From Periconia sp. R9002 (taxonomy: Eukaryota > Ascomycota > Dothideomycetes > Pleosporales > Periconiaceae): DNA of 64,000 bases. The stretch lies in NCBI GenBank assembly GCA_023627715.1, contig JAMAHW010000109.1, forward strand, positions 53,503-117,502, in the 5' to 3' direction. A model generated the notes under the pieces. The model searched no databases and had not been told where the DNA came from. It worked only from the letters and a program-made list of their open reading frames with translations. The first letter of the stretch is position 1. Each line of letters starts with the position of its first letter. The position numbers and the translations under genes are program-made. Positions 56,683 to 64,000 of the stretch are shown in pieces.

Positions 56683-56973
56683 ACTTAAGAGTACGGAGCT
56701 GAGCAACTGTGTCAGCAGATGGTTTTTGTATATCGACTAGGGAGGTTGGAAGCTTTAACAAACTCCATCGGGTTGAGGTGGTGTGGCGAGTGCTATGATA
56801 AGATCTGACAAGATGTGTCGAGGTCGGGCGGCTAATCTAGCTATTTATAGTAAAGCATGTGATCCTGGCATCCTTGCTAGCGCTCGCTAGTCTACGTGAT
56901 ACCCCGCGTTTTTGTAGCCTACTGCCTACCACGCCTACGGCCCTACGCTAGCCCATCACTCTCCCCTCTTTTT
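56683..56973. other. Intergenic
   Basis: Upstream of the CaaX-like gene and downstream of the repeat-protein gene; nothing recognised. Confidence 0.4.
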
Positions 56974-58760
56974 CTACAACCCGGACGTAATCCGACAATC
57001 AAAAAACCGTTCAAACACGCCATCGTCACGCCTCTTCCAGAAACTCGTAACACTCTTTTTATCGTCACGTAAATCATCGCACTTAAAATCACCGCCTTCA
57101 CACACCTCGCCTGAAAACTTGTTCGGGGGGCCCCCCGTGCTCCACACATAGCTGCACTTGCCGTTGCTGCCCTTGTAATCCCATGTGATCTTCGTCTTCT
57201 CTATATTGGTTGGGTTGTCTACGTTCATGTTGATTTGGTTAGGGAGGTCGTCTGCCGTGAGCGGGGAGTCTTGGCCTTTTTTGCGGTCGTTACGGTTGGA
57301 ATCTGTGAGGGTCCACCTGTGGGTTATGGATTAGCGGAGTAAGACACGATGAATGAACAGCAGACCTACTCAACATGGGAGTTTTTGCCGTTTCTGGGGT
57401 CCACCACCTGATGCACATGGATCGTCCACTTATTCGTGACGGGCGGCGGCGACGACGGTGATGGAGAAGGTGGTGGCGGAGGTTCAGGTGTTGAGGACGG
57501 TTCAGGTGTTGAGGAAGATTCTGGTGTTGAGGAAGATTCTGGCGGTGCTGATGATACTACGCTCGTTTGCAGTGTCGTTGGTGCGGGTGTCTCCGACGAA
57601 GTCGCAGGCGCATCCCCACTCTCAACCAAGTCTGGATCCAATTTCGCCAGTAGATCCTCTAGGTCATCCGCCCCGTCCATAATTTCCTGGGGGTTTGCGA
57701 GCTGCCTGAGGCCGTCTGGGCTGATTTGCGGAGCCAGCGTACAAGCCGGGCTGTCGTTCTTCGTCTGGATTTCAGAAACAGTGGTGGGTGCTGCGTTGCA
57801 GCCGATATCTTTGCGACAAACGGTTGTCGTGCATGTTGTGGTGAGAGTAGTAGCCGGAGTAGCAGTGCTGGCGATACAGGATGCTGTGCAGCGATCTGCC
57901 GTTTTAGGGTCGTCGCAGTCATCCGGGGCTGCGGTGGGACTGGGAGCCTGCGTCGGATTTCCACCGCCGCTCCCTGTGTTGCTGGGCTGGCCTCCGCCTT
58001 TCGTCGGCGTGTTTTGAGGCGATTTTGATGGATCTGGCTTTTCGGGATCTGGCTTCTTGGGATCTGGCTTCTTGGGTTTTGGATTTTCGGGATCTGGCTT
58101 CTCGGGATCTGGCTTCTCGGGATCTGGCTTCTCGGGATCTGGCTTCTTTGGATTTGGCTTGGGGTTTGAAGGGGGCGTCAGGGTGATAGGCACTGGTACA
58201 ACCACTCCATCAGTGTTTATCGAGCTAGACGTTGATATAACAGGTGTTGGTGCGCCGCTAGATCCAACCACTGGTACAACCACTCCATCAGAGTCTATCG
58301 AGCTAGACGTTGATATAACAGGTGTTGGTGAGCCGCTAGATCCAGCCTGAGGCGGAACGGGTGCTCCCGTAGTAATCCTTGGCTGCGGGCCTGGTGGTGT
58401 CACTGGAGGCCCAAGTAGTTGATTACGCCACCTAAATTTGTCAGCCATAATAACTATGTTAGGGTATCGAAGATGTTACCAATATCCCTTTGGCTGGACT
58501 ATCACACTAACAGTGGGAGTGATGAGCAGCGCACCGCTATCTGTTTGCGTAATCGTCGTCTCAATAGTAGTCGTAGCGGTAAGCTGGACTAAGTCCGTCC
58601 AAACAAATGGTATCAGAGAGGAGGATATTCCATCTGCGCCAGTGACCGCGGTAGGCCGAGGAAGACTTGGCTCGGTCGCGTAACATGACTCGTCTGTGCA
58701 TACGAGGACATCTGCCGCGCCAGAGAGAGCAGTGTACAAGAGAAGAAGCGAAGGCTTCAT
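56974..58760 (-). CDS. Secreted KPDPE-repeat protein
   Basis: Exons 58760-58480, 58431-57370 and 57316-56974 total 1,686 nt, 561 residues. A signal peptide (PSLLLLYTALSGAADVLVC) is followed by a Thr-rich segment (TATTTIETTITQTD), then two 28-residue direct repeats (GSSGSPTPVISTSSSI.SDG). A run of KPDPE/KPDPK pentads spans about 57-58 kb, then a cysteine cluster (DDCDDPKTADRCTASCIAS, TVCRKDIGCNAAPTT), a Ser/Pro/Glu linker (SSTPESSSTPEPSS), and a C-terminal Cys-containing domain (CSYVWSTGGPPNKF, CEGGDFKCDDLRDD). It looks like an extracellular, O-glycosylated wall-type or matrix protein. No enzymatic motif is seen and the family is unrecognised. Confidence 0.75.
58048..58160 (-). repeat. 15-bp tandem repeats encoding KPDPE
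   Basis: Head-to-tail 15-bp units of the GGATCTGGCTTCTCG type (plus strand) give repeated KPDPE/KPDPK pentapeptides. The repeat is prone to length change. Confidence 0.85.
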
Positions 58761-59899
58761 TATGATGAGAGGCCCTTACCGGAACAATAAAGTAAATGGC
58801 GTTTAGCGAGGCAAAAAAAAGAGTTGGGCAATTTTACTGAATGAAAAGTGGTTGGTTGATGTGCTGAGTTAGCTACATTGCGAAGACGTCGAGAAATTAT
58901 ATACGGTCGGTTCTCATGGTCCTTACGCAACTCAGCGTTGGAAAAAAAACGAAACGATAAATAAGTGGCCATGTTAGAGAAGCGGGGGCTCTTCTCGGCC
59001 CCTGATTTCCTAAACATAGTTTGTAATAAGCTTACTCCATGTAGATCGAGTGTCGTGTTCTGGTTCAGTTGGTAAGCACAGCCTCCCAGGCAAATATTTC
59101 AGAATCTTAGCACAAACACTTAATTTGTGCACAATTTTCAATATTCTACAACATTTTTTCCTCTTCGTGGATCCACATAGTTTTGAACAGTTTTGGATAA
59201 TATTTCTGATTGATGCGGGAAAGGAGTTAGCATACTTAACGCCCCAAAATTCTTCTCTAAGACCGACAAAGCAAAATGCAATAGAATGAAGTTGTACGGG
59301 TAATGGCGAAGTCCAACATTGCTTATGGCAAAAGAGTTTGAGGCGTTTCACAGCTGAACGCGCAGCTGAACATGCAATGAGAATATCAAACGCTACGGCG
59401 CCGCAACGCCGCAACGCCGCAACGCCGCAAATAATTGAAGTTGGAATAATACTCGGGTATGGGCGTAACCTGATTGGCGTAAGCGGTAAACAAAACTTCC
59501 GGGAAACCAAGCTAATCAAAATCGTCGTGAACAGTGCCACCCACACTGAGGCTCTTTGTTCGAGCATTACGCCGCCGGATAGCACGTTTCCACTCCCAGA
59601 CTTTGTATTTTTGTATACATCTTATACTCATCATGACCCTAGATGAAACAACATGTGTTAAGCTCCTCAGATGAGTGATGTTGGATCATATGTGGTTTAT
59701 TCTTGTCAGAGACATCATTGAGAAATACTGGGCCACAGCGAGAGAACTAGCTCATTAGAATCCGGGAACATGATATATAGAAATGGAGTACCCATCTATG
59801 ACAGCTCAAGATACACTCCAAGCGCTCTGTTCCCGTTCCTCTTCTCACTTGTTTCTGACACGTCACCTTAAAGCCCTTGAAACATCTCTTTCCCTCAGC
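58761..59899. other. Shared 5' region of two divergent secreted-protein genes
   Basis: About 1.1 kb. A minus-strand frame at 59010-59585 has no family signal. A four-copy 8-bp repeat (CGCCGCAA) is at 59399-59430. A tRNA-like stretch near 59061-59080 has no B box. Confidence 0.5.
59399..59430 (+). repeat. CGCCGCAA x4 microsatellite
   Basis: Four perfect 8-bp copies in otherwise unremarkable DNA. Confidence 0.85.
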
Positions 59900-61457
59900 A
59901 TGTTACTCTCAAATCCTCATCGGACTCTCCTTCTCTTTCTCACGGCATGGGTGATTCAAACCAAGGCAGTTCCGGCCGATGGCTCTCCAAACTCCTTACT
60001 CGTAAGTCCAGCTCCTAACTTTTACTTCATTATTAAATCGATTCAATGTTCGCTGAACACACCCACTTAGCCTGCTTTTACTCTCAATGGCGGGAACGGG
60101 GGTGCAGAGACTGGAAGATGCATTGGAAATGATTTGGACATTCTAAAGCAATCTTACGAAGAAATGTGCTTGATGGCACGGTCAGCTCGTGAAGAAATTG
60201 ATTTCCTTCTGTCCCAGGCTGCTGGAACTCAAGGTATTGGGCCGCCGAGGCCGGCAAACGCACAAGCTCCAGAGGCAACAGTCAAGAACTGGAAGAGGTG
60301 GAAACGAGTCCGCGGGACATATATTTCACTATTCGGATCAGACCCTTTCGAGGTGCTCGGTGGACCGGGGCAACCTGGGCAGCGTAAGCCTGGACATCCG
60401 TCGGTCAGAAGTTAGTATTGAACTTCGAGGAGAATGCGCTTTCATCGGGTGGTGGCGCTAACGTCTTTACAGAGTTCTACAATGATGTAGTCAAAGACTA
60501 TTGTAATGGGCAAGGTTTAACCAAGCCATCGCTGGTGTGCACCGATGCAGACTACCAATTCATCCAAATAGGAGAACCAGACCCCGGCGACCCGCAACGC
60601 CAGAAAATTGAAGACACACGTAAGAATCATCAAATAAATTCTTAAGACGAACAAAATGTCTAATTTTTCATAAGATCCACAGTGCACTGCCATCGGTGGA
60701 GTCTGGTACTCACCAAACATGCCGCCAGGTGATCAATATATAAAAAAACCACCGCCAAGGAGCCCTGAAGACAAACCCTTCTGCACTGACCCAGGATCGC
60801 CGGTCCTCGCCGTTACAGATCGTGATAATGGAATTATGGTTTTCTGTAAGGCTGTAAGTTTGTCAAAGAATAAAGTTGGTCATCACTACGGATTCTAAAT
60901 CTTTTATAGAGCTTGGACCCCAACCTCCCAAAAACCGTAACGCTCCAAGATCTCCGCGACACTATCAAACCAACAAAAATCCGGTACGGGAAAAAAGTGC
61001 GCGCTCGAGATATTATGGTAAGGGCGTTTGAGCGCGGCGATATTACGAAACTCGAGGATATCAAGGGAGACGGCGGTGATATTTTGCCCGTAACTTGGTT
61101 GCACGAGATGCATCATTTGATCAACCCCAGTATGGAAATCTCCCCTATACCTCTCTCCCACATCTTCTTGCTTTACTTACTTGCTAACTCAACCCTGTAG
61201 GTGTCGACCAGCCTGCTGTCGATAAAAAGGGAAATCCCATTAAGATAACTAAAAACATTTACAACTTTGATACAAATCAATACGAAGATCAGGAGGAAAA
61301 CCTAAAATCATATGGTTACAGTCTCTGCAGAAATCTCGCTCAACATGGAGACTTGGGGATTGGAAATCCGGACAATCTGGCTTTCTTTGCGCTCGCCATG
61401 TTTTTTGGGGAACAAGACTGGTCGAGGGGTTTTGCTATGCCACTCAAGGAGCCTTGA
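59900..61457 (+). CDS. Secreted HExxH zinc metallopeptidase-like protein
   Basis: Six exons (59900-60001, 60071-60383, 60473-60619, 60675-60844, 60910-61129, 61201-61457) total 1,209 nt, 402 residues. Signal peptide LLSNPHRTLLLFLTAWVIQT. The middle has paired cysteines (CIGND, EEMCLM; CNGQGL, SLVCTD, QCTAIGG). The zinc motif WLHEMHHL (HExxH) is at the 61100 region, within DILPVTWLHEMHHLINP. C-terminal YSLCRNLAQHGDLGIGNPDN may help fold around it. The gene resembles secreted zincins, but I cannot assign M35, M43 or another family, and the third zinc ligand is not identified. The exons are short and the splice choices for exons 3-4 were forced by frame. It is divergent to the KPDPE-repeat gene. 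Confidence 0.72.
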
Positions 61458-62811
61458 TTAAGTGGCAAAGGGACGGAATGATACTAGGAAGTAGATAAGA
61501 GTGTATAATACTTTTGCAGAGTTGCATACATAGAGGTTCTTGGTCTGGTTCTTTACTTGGTCCTTGAGAAGATAAGCTTTAGCTGTGCCTGGCGGATATA
61601 TCACACACAGACACACATAAATGCAGATCTACAAATAATTTTTATCATCTAATCACACCCCAAAAGTTATCTTTTCTTCTGTCCTTAAAGCTAGGGCCCT
61701 AAATGGTCCTGCCACAGTTATATAATTCCGATGCAATTTTGCTAACGTGTTTCGAGACACCTCAGGGACAGAAATGTCTGATACTACTTCTCTGGAGGGA
61801 TGTTTCCTTATTGCGTACACAGAGGAAGGCGTTACTGACTGTCGATGATTCAAGAAGAGGTTTCCATCAAGCTTTCAACTTTATGTACACGCGATGGCGT
61901 GCACCGTGGAAAGAACGTAATTTGACAGGGTGGTAATGGTCTGAAGTGTTAGCAAGGGACAGAGAAATGCCAAAATAGGCCAAGGCAACTACCAGGATAC
62001 GAAGAGCAAGACACCCACCAGTGCTCACCTAAGGCAGTGGGTGCCCAGTATAGATCGGGTCATGTGAGCGTAAGCGTGCATTCTGGTCTCGCCGGCTGTT
62101 TCGGGCTTTTTCTTCTGCTGTTCCTGAATCCGGGTGGGGAAAGATCCTATCCTCCACCGGTGGTGCCTTATTTCTGGTCTTCTATGGTTGTTGACTGCAC
62201 CACCTGCGACCGACTATTCAGCCTAGAGTCTAGGCACACGCCTGTTGTACCCTCCATAATTTGATCTGGAATGAGACAACCTGTCAAAGAATATGTCGTT
62301 TTTCGCACAGTATTGTCTTCGTCCTGTTTGTCTAGGGAACGGGAACGGGTGGGGAAAAGCGACGCCTGAAGGCTGTTATAGTTTGCATGACGCGTATGTT
62401 CACATACAAAACTTGCTGTGGTAATCCGGCTATACCTCTTTGAAAAATTCAAGCATAGATATTGCTAGGTACGGAATATGCTAACGGCAGTCGCTCAATA
62501 TCCCATCGTTGATACCGATCTCGTTCTATTCGATCCCGTCTTATATGGCAAAACAAATATTTGCCGATGCAACACCACGGTTCACTAACGAACCTCTTCT
62601 GAGCGCCTCACCTTGCCTTTTACGAACTTACTTTCCTCCTGTGGTTTCCATCCAGTACTTATCCTAGCCCAAAACCGATCAATCTTTAGCGAAAATACAA
62701 CACATTTAATCAATGAACTTGGTTTCTCAAGGAGCTCGTCACTGATGCACTAAAATAACCGTTCTCGTCTCGTAGCAATATGTCGTCGTGATATCCCTAC
62801 AAGTGTCGATA

Positions 62812-62861
62812 CCGTGACTGATTTCACCAATCGATTGCGAAGAAGATGACACTTTAATGTC
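62812..62861 (+). repeat. Dispersed repeat copy B (pair of 16757-16807)
   Basis: ATACCGTGACTGATT and CACCAATC shared with the copy at 16757; ends with ACACTTT...AAT in both. Confidence 0.55.
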
Positions 62862-63125
62862 GTCGTGATTTATGCACTTTCGATATGCCGTGGCAATTCA
62901 ATTACGCATTTTTGGAAGAGGGCGCGGATAAGGAATATGATCGATCGGCTGGACTGGTAGACTTACAAATTCCGCAGATACATAACGCAGTGGAGAACAC
63001 GTAGCCGATGGGGATAAAGAGCCAGCACTCGAGCCCATCAACAATGTCAAAGTTTGCGGTCACTGATGAAAATGAGTTATCAATTATGAATTTGAAATGA
63101 ATTTGAAATTGATCCTCGCAGAGTA

Positions 63126-63151
63126 TCGATACCCAGGACCCTGGGTATCGA
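63126..63151. repeat. 11-bp perfect palindrome arms
   Basis: TCGATACCCAG and its reverse complement CTGGGTATCGA separated by 4 nt. It may be the end of a lost element. Confidence 0.7.
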
Positions 63152-63281
63152 CACAGGTGGAGGGGGGTACACTGGGTAGCTTCCTTGGCCGAGTTAAGAA
63201 TTATACTTACAATGCATATTATCACATACGACCATAGGACCATGAAAACAGATTTTCCTGTCCGATTCACCACTTGACAAG

Positions 63282-63357
63282 GTTCCCGTTTTTGGTATAT
63301 TAGTGATGCAATGTTCCGTTTTCGGTATATTAGTGTGCAGTGTCCCGTATTTGGTGA
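63282..63357 (+). repeat. Two-and-a-half-copy tandem repeat of about 30 bp
   Basis: The units TTCCCG/TTCCG/TCCCG followed by TTTTTGGTATATTAGTG-type sequence recur at about 63282, 63312 and 63341. Confidence 0.65.
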
Positions 63358-63583
63358 TTTTGCTTTATTACTACTGCGCCACCCCCTAAGCGCTGGGCTA
63401 AATTAGGACTGCTAAAGCAGCGCTGCGTATTCAGTGGTTGGTCATAGAATACGGCACAGCAGTTATTACCCAGAAGTATCGTACATATGTATAACAGCGC
63501 CTCAGACCTCAAGGACATATAACAATATTGGTTTCTTTAGCTGATCGATAACAAACTATCACAGGTTCTTCACCAACTACAGC

Positions 63584-64000
63584 ATGTCTGACGTCAAGCA
63601 CAGGTCTTCATGTGAGAGGATGTTGGTGCGCTTGATTACATGCATCCCAGCCTTCAGAAAACTGCTATTTAACCTGCTGACACCGACGGACATAGCTACT
63701 GTCACTTACGAGTATGAAATCGAGCTTACGAGGAACGAGAGGAACAAATACCTGAACCTGTTGAGGGAGATTTACATTAGCGATGGATGCTGCGATAATG
63801 CCAGGATGTTGATCGGCAGAGGGGTGACCAACCTTCCAGTTAGAGTGTTCAGGCCGGAGGTGTACTGGGCCACGCGGTGTAGTCATGATTTCATCGACGC
63901 TGTCAACGTCGGTCCACAGCTGAATAGCGAGGCTACAAACATGCTATCAAGTACATCATCTATTAGCAACGGCAACTTCGAGTTCGTCGACAATTCAAAC
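63584..64000 (+). CDS. Partial gene, possible F-box-like protein
   Basis: From the ATG at 63584 the frame stays open for 139 codons to the window edge. At this base composition that is unlikely by chance. The protein starts MSDVKHRSSC and contains a region (IPAFRKLLFNLLTPTDIATV) resembling the short helical F-box that opens many fungal F-box proteins, then RNERNKYLNLLREIY. The rest lies beyond the window, so the family is a suggestion only. Confidence 0.55.
   Translation, partial: MSDVKHRSSCERMLVRLITCIPAFRKLLFNLLTPTDIATVTYEYEIELTRNERNKYLNLLREIYISDGCCDNARMLIGRGVTNLPVRVFRPEVYWATRCSHDFIDAVNVGPQLNSEATNMLSSTSSISNGNFEFVDNSN

Larger units (their letters stand above)
61458..63583. other. 2.1-kb gene-poor region with repeats
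   Basis: Holds the second copy of the 50-bp dispersed repeat, a short palindrome and a tandem repeat (listed). The minus-strand frame at 62902-63273 has a hydrophobic stretch but no recognised domain. Confidence 0.5.

Noticed and set aside
57436..58017. Plus-strand Gly/Val/Ser-rich frame over the KPDPE-repeat gene
   Set aside because: Antisense of Pro/Ser/Glu repeats; the minus-strand model has a signal peptide and exact exon phases.
59061..59095. tRNA-like stretch (GGTTCAGTTGGTAAGCAC)
   Set aside because: Resembles a D-arm/A-box, but no anticodon stem or B box follows.
59010..59585. 191-codon minus-strand frame
   Set aside because: No signal peptide, domain or splice context, odd composition, and it includes the CGCCGCAA microsatellite. 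It could be chance.
62902..63273. 123-codon minus-strand frame with hydrophobic segments
   Set aside because: No family recognised, crosses a palindrome, and the start context is poor. Not enough support for a gene.
1..64000. CRISPR array or prokaryotic operon signals
   Set aside because: None seen; the DNA is eukaryotic with spliceosomal introns.

Overview
The window is nuclear DNA of a filamentous ascomycete (Pezizomycotina). Genes are interrupted by short GT-AG introns (mostly 44-90 bp) with CTAAC-like branch points. The content is typical of these fungi: HET and NACHT incompatibility-type proteins, a Zn2Cys6 regulator, a TeaR-like cell-end marker, DUF4470-MYND and FTA2-like proteins, GH131 and secreted proteases. 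The genus cannot be fixed from sequence alone. All gene models were assembled by hand from reading frames plus splice signals. For most of them the summed exon length is an exact multiple of three.

Region 1 (1-18.6 kb) is accessory and immunity-like. It holds a 5'-truncated NACHT-HET protein, a ZNFX1/NFX1-type SF1 helicase on the minus strand, a divergent DUF4470-MYND protein with a GC-AG intron, a 3' relic of a DUF3176 membrane protein, a broken protein kinase and a 125-bp foldback (MITE-like) element.

Region 2 (18.6-37.6 kb) is denser and mostly housekeeping. It holds a small secreted cysteine protein, a nucleoside hydrolase with a 15-bp microexon, a ferric reductase with an iron-GATA-like site upstream, a TeaR-like prenylated protein, ribosomal protein S12, a T5orf172-domain protein, a 2OG-Fe(II) oxygenase and a cytosolic-type leucyl-tRNA synthetase with a 16-bp microexon.

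Region 3 (37.6-64 kb) is again accessory, with long gene-poor gaps. It holds a kinase N-lobe relic, a GH131 enzyme, a decayed S8 protease carrying a 110-bp insertion-like duplication, a metallo-beta-lactamase-fold hydrolase, a Zn2Cys6 regulator, an FTA2/kinase-like protein, a HET protein with a one-base frameshift, an apparently intact subtilase, a protein with an internal 78-bp duplication and a CaaX-like end, and a divergent pair of secreted proteins (KPDPE-repeat protein and HExxH metallopeptidase). A partial gene runs off the right edge.

Several broken frames (11847, 17386-17446 region, 51965) can each be rejoined by removing one base from a homopolymer. They may therefore be assembly artefacts rather than real decay, and read-level data should decide.
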